From NCBI GenBank assembly GCA_016286535.1, contig JAEESZ010000001.1, positions 62,001 to 126,000 on the forward strand: a DNA stretch of 64,000 nucleotides, in the 5' to 3' direction. Under the pieces are notes generated by a model. It was given only the letters and a program-made list of their open reading frames with translations, searched no databases and was not told the origin of the DNA. Source of the stretch: Treponema sp. (GTDB lineage Bacteria; Spirochaetota; Spirochaetia; Treponematales; Treponemataceae). Positions within the stretch are counted from its first letter, which is position 1; every line of letters starts with the position of its first letter. Below are positions 20,895 through 31,031 of this stretch, one piece after another. The position numbers and the translations under genes were made by a program.

Positions 20895-21657
20895 TTTTAA
20901 TTACCTTTACCTGATTAATTCTATGACCTTCCATATCCTGAACAATAAAATCATATTCATTCCATGAGGCCTTTTCGTATTTTACCGGAACTTTACCAAA
21001 CAAATCGAAAACAAAGCCGCCAAGAGAATCAAAATCTTCATTTGGAAATTCTGAATCCAGAGCTTCATTTAAATCATCAAGATTTACCCTGGCATCACAA
21101 ATCCAGACATTTTCATTTATAGAAAGAATATCTTCCTGTTCCTTATCAAATTCATCCTGAATATCGCCTACAATCTCTTCAATAATATCTTCCATGCAGA
21201 CAATACCAGAAACTCCGCCATATTCATCTATGGCAATTGCAATATGCAGGTGTCTTCTTTTAAACTCTCTGAGCAGGGAGTCAATTCTCTTTGTTTCAGG
21301 AACAAAAAATGCCTTTCTAACAATTTTCTGAATATCAATTTCTTCTTTTGCGGCAAGAAGCTTAATGATGTCTTTTACATAAAGAACTCCAATTACGTTA
21401 TCAATGGAGTCTGTGTAAACAGGAAAACGGGAATGTCCGCTTTCTACAATTTTTGAAAAAAGTTCGTCAGTTGCAACATTCGAAGGAATAAAATCAACAT
21501 CAATGCGGGGAACCATTACTTCCTTAACAGAAGTTTCAGATAAATCTTCAACCCCCTGAATCATATCCTGCTTTTCTTCGGCAAGAATTTGTTTTTGATG
21601 TTCACTAAGACTTTCTGTATTATGATTTTCTTTTTTCTTTTTTCCAAATAAACTCAT
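20869..21657 (-). CDS. CorC/HlyC-family CBS-pair protein
   Basis: VKEVMVPRIDVDFIP, CBS pair, transporter-associated C-terminal domain; last gene of the phoH-ybeY set. Confidence 0.88.
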   Translation of the reverse strand: MSLFGKKKKENHNTESLSEHQKQILAEEKQDMIQGVEDLSETSVKEVMVPRIDVDFIPSNVATDELFSKIVESGHSRFPVYTDSIDNVIGVLYVKDIIKLLAAKEEIDIQKIVRKAFFVPETKRIDSLLREFKRRHLHIAIAIDEYGGVSGIVCMEDIIEEIVGDIQDEFDKEQEDILSINENVWICDARVNLDDLNEALDSEFPNEDFDSLGGFVFDLFGKVPVKYEKASWNEYDFIVQDMEGHRINQVKVIKNGKQDKTE

Positions 21658-22133
21658 TTTATTATTATCTCATCCTTTAATTTTATAAGCAAATCTTCCT
21701 GAATTTTTAGCATTTCGCATTCAGGGGCTTTTCCTTTTTCTATATGCTCTTCTCCATGGTCATAACCATTAAGATGCAAAAGTCCATGCACTAAAAGTCT
21801 TTTTAATTCTGCGTTCTGGTCTACTTCAAAATAAGAAGCATTTACCGGCAGCATATCAAGACTTATAACAATATCGCCTGCGCAAAGCCATTTACCTTCT
21901 TCGTCCTCGTACTCTTCTCCGTTCTCAAAAGAAAGAACATCTGTAGGAGCATCAATGTTACGAAAGTTATTGTTTAACTGCTGAATATAAGGGTCATCAC
22001 AAAAAAGAATGGAGATTTCTTCCCTGTCAAAGTCTGGTAAGAGAGACAGGGCCTTGTGCATAAAGGCTTCAACATTATTAAACCATTCAGGCTCGCTTAA
22101 ATTTTCTAAAATACTTACATATATTCTGTTCAT
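21654..22133 (-). CDS. ybeY: Endoribonuclease YbeY
   Basis: HGLLHLNGYDHGEEH and NIDAPTDVLSF. Confidence 0.95.
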   Translation of the reverse strand: MNRIYVSILENLSEPEWFNNVEAFMHKALSLLPDFDREEISILFCDDPYIQQLNNNFRNIDAPTDVLSFENGEEYEDEEGKWLCAGDIVISLDMLPVNASYFEVDQNAELKRLLVHGLLHLNGYDHGEEHIEKGKAPECEMLKIQEDLLIKLKDEIIIK

Positions 22134-23905
22134 TTTTTTACCTTTGGAGCAGGAGCTTCTGTTTTAACTTTTGGAGCAGGAGCTTCTGTTTTAACTTTTG
22201 GAGCAGGAGCTTCTGGTTTAACCGGAGCTTCGGCTTTGTTTTCTTCGCTGTCAGGGTCCTGCTGATTCTGATACTTAATTCTGTTGTGATACTGACCGGT
22301 CAGAATGTGTACAAAAGATTCCTTTATTTTTGAAAGATCGCGGAAAGTTAAATCACAGTTATCCAGCTGCTTATGTTCAACTTTGGCATTAATCAAAGTA
22401 GAAATAAACTTTTCAAGACGTGGGGCGGTAGGATTTTCCAGAGTACGGCAGGCAGCCTCAACGGTATCTGCAAGCATTACAATGGCAGACTCTTTTGTGG
22501 AAGGGGGATTTCCCGGATAAGAAAAATCTTCCGGCTGTAAAGTATCATCCTTTACCTTTCCTTCATTATAAAAATAAGTAATTACACTGTTTCCGTGATG
22601 TTCAGAAATAATATCTATAACGGCAAGTGGCAGATGCATCTGTCTTGCCTTTTCAACCCCCTTCTTAACATGACTCTTAATTACAGAAGCAGAAAGTGTC
22701 GGATTTAATTCTATAAGTTTATTTTCTCCGTTTGCCTGATTTTCAACAAAGTATTCGCTCTGGTCAATTTTTCCAATATCGTGGAAGTAGGCACCAACTT
22801 TTGCAAGCAGGGCATTTGCCCCAATTTCGCGGCAGGCATTTTCTGCAAGAAGGGCAACATTCATAGAATGATAGTAGGTTCCGTTTGCCTGAATCTGCAT
22901 CTGTTTAAGGACAGGATTATCGGTATTACTTAAATCCATAAGGCGGAAAACAGAAGCTGTATTTAACATAGCCTCTAAAGGAGTTAAAAGTCCCAGGGTT
23001 AAAACACCGGTCAGGAAGCCGTTGGCAAAAACTCCAAGGAAGAGTTTTAAAAGGCCTGTAAGTTTTTCGTTAAAGACAACCATAAACAAAAGCATAAAGG
23101 CAATATTTATAATTGCAATTAAAAGTCCTGACCAGATTAACTGAAGGCGTTTGTCTGTTTTATGTACAATTGCGGCAGAAGAAAGGCTTGTAGAAAGAAC
23201 ATAAAGGAAGGTTGGAAGCTGCCAGTTAGAAGCAATTAAAACGCCAAGGGCCAGAATAAAAGAGAATAAAACTGCAGAAAGGTTTCCGTACAAAATTGCA
23301 ATAAGCACTACACACAAGGTAGCCGGTATTACAATACAAATTGAATATGATGAACTGAAAAAGGAAAGTTTTAAACAGAAAGCAGTAACTGCAAAAACAA
23401 TGGCAAAAAGAATTACCTGCAGTAAAGGTTCCTTTAAGCGGATTTTTCTGTGAAAGTTAATTGTTGAATACAAAAGAAACCAGAAGATTGCAAGAATGAT
23501 AATGGCAAGTTCACCGTTTGCAAAAGCCCTGTAGTCTATGTACTTTGGTGAAGAAGACATTTTCTTTAATTTTGCATAATCTTCATCTGTAATAGGGAAA
23601 CCGTTTTTTATGATTTTCTCCCCTTTTTGAATCATAATAGGATCACTGGAATCAGGTAAAATTGTCCTGTCAGCAATAATTGTTCTGTCAGAAATCTGTC
23701 CAATTTCATAATTATCAATATCAAAGCCAGCAACGGTTTCTACTGTTGTTACCTTTGCAAAATAAAGGGCAGAAACTACAAGCAGTCCAAAAAATAAGAG
23801 AATTAAGAAAGGATAGTATTTTTTAATGTATGCTGCCATTGCAGAAAAAAAAGGATTTTTAGCCTTTTCTTTTTTTTCATTCATCATTTTGTTTTTCTTC
23901 GTCAT
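22130..23905 (-). CDS. Membrane HD-domain phosphohydrolase, PgpH/7TM-HD family
   Basis: YFHDIGKIDQSEYF HD motif, multiple TM segments, between phoH and ybeY; start may be internal (23884). Confidence 0.87.
   Translation of the reverse strand: MTKKNKMMNEKKEKAKNPFFSAMAAYIKKYYPFLILLFFGLLVVSALYFAKVTTVETVAGFDIDNYEIGQISDRTIIADRTILPDSSDPIMIQKGEKIIKNGFPITDEDYAKLKKMSSSPKYIDYRAFANGELAIIILAIFWFLLYSTINFHRKIRLKEPLLQVILFAIVFAVTAFCLKLSFFSSSYSICIVIPATLCVVLIAILYGNLSAVLFSFILALGVLIASNWQLPTFLYVLSTSLSSAAIVHKTDKRLQLIWSGLLIAIINIAFMLLFMVVFNEKLTGLLKLFLGVFANGFLTGVLTLGLLTPLEAMLNTASVFRLMDLSNTDNPVLKQMQIQANGTYYHSMNVALLAENACREIGANALLAKVGAYFHDIGKIDQSEYFVENQANGENKLIELNPTLSASVIKSHVKKGVEKARQMHLPLAVIDIISEHHGNSVITYFYNEGKVKDDTLQPEDFSYPGNPPSTKESAIVMLADTVEAACRTLENPTAPRLEKFISTLINAKVEHKQLDNCDLTFRDLSKIKESFVHILTGQYHNRIKYQNQQDPDSEENKAEAPVKPEAPAPKVKTEAPAPKVKTEAPAPKVKK
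22141..22221. repeat. Three tandem 27-bp units encoding (TEAPAPKVK)n at the C-terminus of the HD protein
   Basis: cctttggagcaggagcttctgttttaa repeated nearly exactly. Confidence 0.9.
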
Positions 23906-24827
23906 ATTCGTATGCCTTTACAATCTTTTTTACAAGATGATTTCTGACAACATCGTCTGCCGTCAGTTCCATAAATCCAATATCTTCAATTGAAGATAAA
24001 ACTTCTATTGAATGTACCAGACCCGAATTTACTTTTTTAGGAAGATCTATCTGGGTTGGATCTCCTGTTATAAACACCTTAGAATTATCACCCATGCGGG
24101 TTAAAAACATTTTTAACTGAGCATAGCTGGTATTCTGGGCTTCATCCAGAATTATAACAGAATTATTAAGGGTTCGTCCCCTCATGTAAGCAAGGGGAGC
24201 AACTTCTATAATGCCTGCTTCAAAAAGTCTCTTTACGGTTTCCATTGGAAGCAGAGTTTCCATAGCATCCCTTAAAGGGCGCAGATATGGATCTATTTTC
24301 TGTTCCAGATCGCCGGGAAGATAGCCAAGTGATTCTCCTGCCTCAACAACAGGACGGCTTATAATCATCTTATTTTTTTTGTGGGTAAGAATTAAGCGGA
24401 GGCCTTCTGCAACTGCAAGGAAAGTTTTTCCGGAACCTGCAGAGCCTGTACAAAATACCATGTCTTTAGTCTGCAGTAAGTGTATATAATCTGCCTGATT
24501 TTGACTTCTGGCATAAACCTTGCGCAGGGCTCCGGGAACCTGAATGCAGATTTCGTCCATATTTGCATGATAATTTGTATTTAAAACTGAACGAACAATA
24601 TCTTCGGCGTCTTTTTCGCCCGAATTAACCTCATCAACAATGCGGTCAACAATAAACTGAAATTCCTGACAAAGTTCTCTTCTGTCATCCATTATGGAAA
24701 GTTCGTTTCCTCTGGTAAAAACCGGAATACCTAAATGTTCTTCGATGAGTTTTAAGTTTTTATCATTTGTTCCGCATACACAGGAAAGCACATCATTATC
24801 TGGAACAACAATTGTATACTCGTTCAA
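23877..24827 (-). CDS. PhoH-like ATPase
   Basis: GSAGSGKTFLAVAEGLRL, RPVVEAGESLGYLPGD, ILDEAQNT. Confidence 0.94.
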   Translation of the reverse strand: MNEYTIVVPDNDVLSCVCGTNDKNLKLIEEHLGIPVFTRGNELSIMDDRRELCQEFQFIVDRIVDEVNSGEKDAEDIVRSVLNTNYHANMDEICIQVPGALRKVYARSQNQADYIHLLQTKDMVFCTGSAGSGKTFLAVAEGLRLILTHKKNKMIISRPVVEAGESLGYLPGDLEQKIDPYLRPLRDAMETLLPMETVKRLFEAGIIEVAPLAYMRGRTLNNSVIILDEAQNTSYAQLKMFLTRMGDNSKVFITGDPTQIDLPKKVNSGLVHSIEVLSSIEDIGFMELTADDVVRNHLVKKIVKAYEYDEEKQNDE

Positions 24828-24888
24828 TTTTTCCCCTTTTAATAATTATCTTTATTAATTCTAAATATGTCAATTTAGTTTTATCATT

Positions 24889-27800
24889 TTAACTGTCTGA
24901 GTTTAACTTCCAGGTAACATTGGCAGAAGTAGAAGATTCCGGCTCCCTGATGATGGTTGTCTTCATACTCTGCATTGGAGTCCAGACAATTCCAATGGAA
25001 ACGTAAGGACTAAAATCATAATAGCGCTGGCTGCCATCTATAACCATTCGAGGTGTAATCTTCATTGTAAAATTAAAGGTCCAGTCGTGAAGTTCATGGG
25101 TCATAGTCAGATTCATGGATTTTAATTTAAAGCCTGAAGCCTGTCTTAAAGCCTCGTTTCCAAAGGCAAAGGAATTTAACAAATCTTTAAAGATGTTTTC
25201 TTCACCGGGAATAAGGCCTTCGTGACCAAGCATTTTCTGGAAGTATCTGTATAAAACAGAGTTTCTTGAAGTTGAACTGAAGGTCAAATAGAAGAAATCT
25301 GTAATTTTGAAGGTAAGGCCTGGAGTAAAGACAAAGTAAGAGTTTGTTGGAATAACTAAATCTGCGGTAAGGCTTGTTGTTAAAGTTGGTGTAAAGGTGA
25401 TTCTGTTAAACCAGGTATAAAAAGTCTTACTTGAAGGTGTATATGAAAGATTTAAAGAATATGGTCTGAAGCGAAGATCACTGTTATATTCCCAGCCTGA
25501 ATCTTCTCCCTTAAAATCAGCTCCCTTACTGTAAGAATAAACAAAAGAAGAAGAAAAATTATACCAGCTGAAGGCAAATTTTAAAGAATCTGAATACTGA
25601 TTTTCTATATTGTAAGTATAACTCTGCGAAAGACTTAAAGTAGAATTAAAGATTTTTTTAGAAAAAGAAAGGGACTGGGTAAAAGGTGTTTTTGTCCATT
25701 CACTGAAGGCACAGCCCTTGCTGGTTTCTTTTAAACCTGTAGATAAAGTAAGGCTTGTATATGGGAAAGTAAAATTAAGCTTTGCAGTATACTGCCTTAA
25801 TAAAGGAGGTAGTATGGAAGTTAAAACAAAGGACTGCTTAAAATTATCTGATTCTTTTACACTTGCAGTTACATTTACACTATTTACGGTAATGCAGGAA
25901 TCATCATCCCAGTCGACAAAAAGATTGTCCCATTCCGGATTATCTGCATCACCTGTAAAAGTACGCTGGTAAAGTTTAATTGTAGATGACCAGCTTATGC
26001 CGGAATCTGCAAACATATCGGTATAGGCAAAAGGCTTAAAACTTAAAGAGTTAGTATTTGAAATTGTCTGAGACTGAGCCTTATAGTCGGCTAATTTTAA
26101 GGTTGCTTTTTCTGTATCTGAATAGCCGTCTGTATTAGGGTGGCCCTGCCATATAGGACTGTAAGACAAGGCATTTGTAAGGCTTAAAAAGTTACCGTAA
26201 TAACTGGCCGCAGAATTAATGGTAAAAGGCATTTTTACGGTATACATTGTTGATTTTATATTTTTCCACTGAAAATCTTCTGCAGTGGTAAGGGAGGCAG
26301 AATCATAAGAAACCTGAGACTTTAAGGTAGATGACAGGTTGTAAGAAAGTTTATAGGTAAAAGGTACAATCTGAGTTACAGTCGGACTGCTTGTTGCAAG
26401 AAGAGGAAGAGTTGGTTCAAAATATGTCTCTTCACTCTGAGTTTCACCTTGACCTTCCGCCAAAGCTGATTCTTCCGCAGTTTTCTGACCTTCCGCCAGA
26501 ACTCCTTCCGCCGGCTCGCCTTCAGCCGCTTCCTTTTTATCTTCCTCAGTCTTTTCTTCAGCTGCCGCCTTTATAAGTTCAGGCTCGTTCAAAGAATATG
26601 GAAGAGAAGCTGTATTTGACTTACTTGTACTTGAAGTCTTTGGATACTGGAAGATAGTTCCACTTAAAGAAAAACTTGCAGAAAGAGGTGTTACGCTTGA
26701 AGGATAGTAAAACTTTCTTAAAGGGGTATTTGCCAGCCAGTAGGAAGATTTTCCGCTTGCCAGAGAAGATGAAGAAAGTCCGCTTGCACTTTTTGAGCTG
26801 ATATCAATCTGAGAAGTAAGGGAAAAAGATGTAGAAGAAAGATATGGCTTTAAAAAGGACGGAATAGTCGGAGAATAAGAAGAAGTCATATTCCAGGCAA
26901 AGGAAGAAACTTCGGTAATGGAAACAGTCTGGCTGGAAGTTGAATCCATAAAGTAACTGATCCAGTCCATAGATTCGCTGCGGTTAGTCAAAAAATCGTA
27001 GGCAAAGAAAGGATCAGAATATATTGGAAGGGAAAGTGTCAGTTTAAAAGGCTTTGACAAAGTCATTGCAAAGTTACCGGCATAGCGGAAAGGCAGCTTA
27101 AGTCCCATAAAATAGGAATAATCATAACTTTTTTCTGCAGTTAAAGGGTCGTAAGAAAGATATGAACTTCCGTAATTAAAGACTGTATTAGAAAAGCCCA
27201 TATAAAAGTCCAGATCCAGGCTGGTAAGATATTTTGTAGATGGAGCAAACTTTGAATCAAAACCTGCAAAAGTTCCAAGTCTTGAGTACCAGTCCACAAA
27301 AAGCTTTGCATAAGTGGAAGTATCTCCGGTATAGTCCTTGTCAAGATTATGAAGGACCAGACCTTCCAGCTTCTGCTCTTTTAAGGAAGAAGGCTTCATA
27401 AAATTGTAAAGGGCAGCCAGAGAATCTGTGGAAGAATCAGATGACGTGGATGAGGTGGTTTCCAGAGGCTTTCTTCCGTAGAGGTAGGTGGTTGTCTGGA
27501 AAGAATACCCTTCCCTTGTACGGTAAGTAAAAACCGGATTAAAAACCAGTTCATCTTTTGGATAATAAAAGGCCGGAAAGTAAAAAACCGGAACAGAACC
27601 TACATACAAAAGGGCATTAAAAAAGGCAAACTCGCCGCCTGGTAAAAGCCAGGTTCTGCTTGCATCAATATGCCAGTGAGGAATTTCTTCGTCACAAAAA
27701 GTAAGGCTCGAATTTTTAAAGGTGATTGTATTTGTCTGATTGTTGGCAAATAAATCTGAAAAAACAATAAGGGTTGAGCCCGAAGGAAGATTAATGGCAT

Positions 27801-28185
27801 CAGTCTGAGTCTTTACTACTCTGCCCCCGTCAAAAACGCCTTCCAGGGTGGCAGTGTTCAGTAAAAGAGAAGAAGCACTTGTTGTTTCTGCCCCCGAAGA
27901 AGAAGACTTTGTTGTAATTTCTACATTTCCTTCTGCATATAAAATTTCTGTTTTACGGTCATAGGTAATTTTATCGGCCTTAATTTCAGAAGTAGAAGAA
28001 CCGTTTTGCACGGAAAGTTGAACAGAACCTTCGAGCAAAATTAAATCATTACCGGTAACTTCATCTTTTTTATAGGAAGTCTGTCTTGCGTTTGTAATCG
28101 TAATGGTTGTTGTAACCGTCTCTGCAAGAGCATAAGCCAAAAGAAGAGTAAAAAATGACAGAAACAGAAAAAGACGTTTTATCAT
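24889..28185 (-). CDS. LptD/OstA-like outer-membrane protein
   Basis: Signal peptide, OstA-like N-terminus (LEGSVQLSVQNG..IKADKITYDRKTEILYAEGNVEI), long beta-rich body. Confidence 0.72.
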   Translation of the reverse strand: MIKRLFLFLSFFTLLLAYALAETVTTTITITNARQTSYKKDEVTGNDLILLEGSVQLSVQNGSSTSEIKADKITYDRKTEILYAEGNVEITTKSSSSGAETTSASSLLLNTATLEGVFDGGRVVKTQTDAINLPSGSTLIVFSDLFANNQTNTITFKNSSLTFCDEEIPHWHIDASRTWLLPGGEFAFFNALLYVGSVPVFYFPAFYYPKDELVFNPVFTYRTREGYSFQTTTYLYGRKPLETTSSTSSDSSTDSLAALYNFMKPSSLKEQKLEGLVLHNLDKDYTGDTSTYAKLFVDWYSRLGTFAGFDSKFAPSTKYLTSLDLDFYMGFSNTVFNYGSSYLSYDPLTAEKSYDYSYFMGLKLPFRYAGNFAMTLSKPFKLTLSLPIYSDPFFAYDFLTNRSESMDWISYFMDSTSSQTVSITEVSSFAWNMTSSYSPTIPSFLKPYLSSTSFSLTSQIDISSKSASGLSSSSLASGKSSYWLANTPLRKFYYPSSVTPLSASFSLSGTIFQYPKTSSTSKSNTASLPYSLNEPELIKAAAEEKTEEDKKEAAEGEPAEGVLAEGQKTAEESALAEGQGETQSEETYFEPTLPLLATSSPTVTQIVPFTYKLSYNLSSTLKSQVSYDSASLTTAEDFQWKNIKSTMYTVKMPFTINSAASYYGNFLSLTNALSYSPIWQGHPNTDGYSDTEKATLKLADYKAQSQTISNTNSLSFKPFAYTDMFADSGISWSSTIKLYQRTFTGDADNPEWDNLFVDWDDDSCITVNSVNVTASVKESDNFKQSFVLTSILPPLLRQYTAKLNFTFPYTSLTLSTGLKETSKGCAFSEWTKTPFTQSLSFSKKIFNSTLSLSQSYTYNIENQYSDSLKFAFSWYNFSSSFVYSYSKGADFKGEDSGWEYNSDLRFRPYSLNLSYTPSSKTFYTWFNRITFTPTLTTSLTADLVIPTNSYFVFTPGLTFKITDFFYLTFSSTSRNSVLYRYFQKMLGHEGLIPGEENIFKDLLNSFAFGNEALRQASGFKLKSMNLTMTHELHDWTFNFTMKITPRMVIDGSQRYYDFSPYVSIGIVWTPMQSMKTTIIREPESSTSANVTWKLNSDS

Positions 28186-28188
28186 GTT

Positions 28189-31026
28189 TTATTTTTCCAG
28201 CATTTCCTTAATAAACTGACCGGTATAACTTTCCTTACACTCAGCAACCTTTTCAGGGCTTCCTGTACAAATAATATTTCCACCCCTGAAACCGCCTTCC
28301 GGACCAAGATCTATCAAATAATCTGCCTGACATATTACGTCCAGGTTATGTTCTATCATTACAACAGAATTTCCCTGATCTACCAGGCGCTGAATTACAC
28401 TCATAAGCTGCTTTACATCTGCAAAGTGAAGACCGGTTGTAGGTTCATCAAGAATATAGAGGGTCTTGCTTGTGGCAGGACGGGCAAGTTCATTTGCAAG
28501 TTTAACTCTCTGGGCTTCTCCTCCACTAAGGGTAAGGGCATTCTGACCTAAAGAAATATAGCCCAGACCTACCGATTGCAGGGTAGCAAGTCTTTTATAT
28601 ATGTGTGGAATTCCGGAAAAGAAATCGCAGGCTTCATCAATAGACATATTCAAAACATCATTTATTGATTTACCCTTAAATTCTACTTCCAGAGTTTCTT
28701 TATTAAAGCGTTTTCCGTTACAAACATCGCACTGAACATAAACGTCCGGAAGGAAGTTCATTTCAATTACGTTTTCGCCGGCTCCCTGACAGGCTTCGCA
28801 GCGACCGCCCTTTACGTTAAAACTGAAGCGGCCTTTTTTATAACCGCGGGCCTTACTTTCAGGTAAAGAGGCAAACAAATCACGGATAGAATCAAAAACC
28901 CCAACATAGGTTGCAGGATTAGAACGGGGAGATCTTCCAATAGGACTCTGGTCAATGTTGATTACCTTATCAAGAGCTTCAATACCTGTAATTTCTTCGC
29001 ACTTACCTACCGGATAAGCAGTACGCATAAGTTTGTTTGAAACTGCAGGGTACATTATATCGCTGAGTAAGGTAGATTTTCCCGAACCGCTTACTCCGGT
29101 AATACAGGTAAAGGTTCCTAAAGGAATATCTACACTGATATTTTTAAGGTTATGTTCACACGCCCCTTTTATATGAATAAAGTTTCCGTTTCCGCTTCTG
29201 CGCTTTTGAGGAATATCCATTTTAAGGGTTCCTGCCAGATACTGACCTGTAAGACTTTCCGGAACTTTTGCAACTTCTTCCGGAGTTCCTGCTGCAACTA
29301 TTTTTCCACCGTTCACTCCGGCACCAGGTCCCAGATCTATAAGATAATCTGCCGTACGAAGGGTCTGCTCGTCATGTTCAACAACAATAACGGTATTTCC
29401 ATTATTTTTAAGGCTGATTAAAGTGTCTATTAAACGCTGATTATCCCGCTGGTGCAATCCGATACTAGGTTCATCAAGAATGTACATTACCCCGCAGAGG
29501 GCAGAACCAATTTGAGTTGCAAGGCGGATTCTCTGAGCTTCACCACCACTTAAACTTTCAGCAGAACGTTCCATTGTAAGGTAGTCCAGGCCAACATCCT
29601 TTAAGAATCTGAGACGGGCTTTAATTTCCTTTAAAATCTGTTCTGCAATTTTTAATTCCGAACTTGTAAACTCCAGAGAATCAAAAAAATCTATGGTTTC
29701 AAGAACAGAAAGCTTACAAAGCTCATAAATATTTTTATTGCCGACTGTAACGCCTAAGGCTTCCGGTCTTAATCTCTGACCATGGCAGGTATTACATTCA
29801 CTTATAGTCATGAATTTTTCTTCAATATTTGCCCGCTGATTTTCACCCCAGGCTTCATTGTGCCGTCTCTTCATTTCGGCAAAAACACCGCACCAGGGAC
29901 GGTTATACTCTGAATAGCCTTCCCCACTCTGCTTTTTGTAAATCCAGTGAACCTTACGGTTTAAATCACCATTCCACAAAAAGTCAAACTGTTTGTCTGT
30001 CAGTTCATTTATCGGGGTATCAAGAGTAAAACCTGCTTCATTAGCAACTGCTTCAAACATTGAATGATTCCATTCGCTGTCTGGATTAAAGAAAGGAAAG
30101 GCCTTTTTATTAAAGCTTAAACTTCTGTCGGGAAGGATTTTATTAATATCCCACTCCATTTTTTCTCCAAGACCTGTACATTCAGGGCAGGCACCGAAAG
30201 GATTATTAAAGCTGAAGAGTCTTGGCTGCAGTTCCGGAATGGAAATTCCACAATCCGGACAGGCATTTTTCTGGCTGAAAAAGACTTCGCTTTCTTTGTC
30301 GCTGCCAGGTTCGTTTTTAGTAACAATTACAATGCCGTTTGCATTTTTTAAGGCAATTTCAATTGAATCTGCAAGACGGGGACGAATATCATCGGTTTTG
30401 CGGATTCTGTCTATAACAATTTCTATTGTATGTTTTTTCTGTTTATCAAGTTTTATATTTTCTTCAAGGTCGGCCATTACGCCGTCAATTCTTGCCCTTA
30501 TAAAACCGGACTTTCTTGCGTCTTCAAGGATTTTTTCATGCTCACCCTTTTTTCCCCTGATTACAGGTGCAAGAATCTGCATTTTAGTCTGGTCAGGCCA
30601 TTTAAGAATTGAATCAATAATCTGATCTACAGTTTGTTCCTGAATCTCCCTTCCGCAATTAGGACAATGAGTTTTACCAATTCTTGCATACAATAAACGA
30701 TAGTAATCGTATATTTCTGTGATTGTACCAACTGTAGAACGGGGATTTTTATTTGTAGATTTCTGTTCAATAGAGATTGCAGGGCTTAAACCTTCAATTA
30801 AATCAACATCAGGTTTATCCATCCTGCCCAAAAACTGTCTTGCATAAGAAGACAGACTTTCCATATAACGGCGCTGACCTTCAGCAAAAAGAGTATCAAA
30901 AGCTAAGGATGATTTACCTGATCCGCTAAGACCAGAAATTACGACAAGTTTATTACGAGGCAGGGTAACATCAATATTTTTAAGATTGTGTTCCCTGGCC
31001 CCTTTTATGATTATTTTTTCTTCCAT
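28189..31026 (-). CDS. uvrA: UvrABC system protein A
   Basis: GLSGSGKSSLAFDTLFAEGQRRYMESLSSYARQFL, zinc motifs, SIGLHQRDN. Confidence 0.98.
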   Translation of the reverse strand: MEEKIIIKGAREHNLKNIDVTLPRNKLVVISGLSGSGKSSLAFDTLFAEGQRRYMESLSSYARQFLGRMDKPDVDLIEGLSPAISIEQKSTNKNPRSTVGTITEIYDYYRLLYARIGKTHCPNCGREIQEQTVDQIIDSILKWPDQTKMQILAPVIRGKKGEHEKILEDARKSGFIRARIDGVMADLEENIKLDKQKKHTIEIVIDRIRKTDDIRPRLADSIEIALKNANGIVIVTKNEPGSDKESEVFFSQKNACPDCGISIPELQPRLFSFNNPFGACPECTGLGEKMEWDINKILPDRSLSFNKKAFPFFNPDSEWNHSMFEAVANEAGFTLDTPINELTDKQFDFLWNGDLNRKVHWIYKKQSGEGYSEYNRPWCGVFAEMKRRHNEAWGENQRANIEEKFMTISECNTCHGQRLRPEALGVTVGNKNIYELCKLSVLETIDFFDSLEFTSSELKIAEQILKEIKARLRFLKDVGLDYLTMERSAESLSGGEAQRIRLATQIGSALCGVMYILDEPSIGLHQRDNQRLIDTLISLKNNGNTVIVVEHDEQTLRTADYLIDLGPGAGVNGGKIVAAGTPEEVAKVPESLTGQYLAGTLKMDIPQKRRSGNGNFIHIKGACEHNLKNISVDIPLGTFTCITGVSGSGKSTLLSDIMYPAVSNKLMRTAYPVGKCEEITGIEALDKVINIDQSPIGRSPRSNPATYVGVFDSIRDLFASLPESKARGYKKGRFSFNVKGGRCEACQGAGENVIEMNFLPDVYVQCDVCNGKRFNKETLEVEFKGKSINDVLNMSIDEACDFFSGIPHIYKRLATLQSVGLGYISLGQNALTLSGGEAQRVKLANELARPATSKTLYILDEPTTGLHFADVKQLMSVIQRLVDQGNSVVMIEHNLDVICQADYLIDLGPEGGFRGGNIICTGSPEKVAECKESYTGQFIKEMLEK

Positions 31027-31031
31027 TTGTT

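Noticed and set aside
22141-22221. Possible CRISPR-like repeat
   Set aside because: Units are contiguous without spacers and encode an in-frame protein repeat.
30239-30625. 128-aa plus-strand ORF
   Set aside because: Lies antisense inside uvrA; hydrophobic/Ser-rich shadow of the real coding strand with no RBS or family motif.
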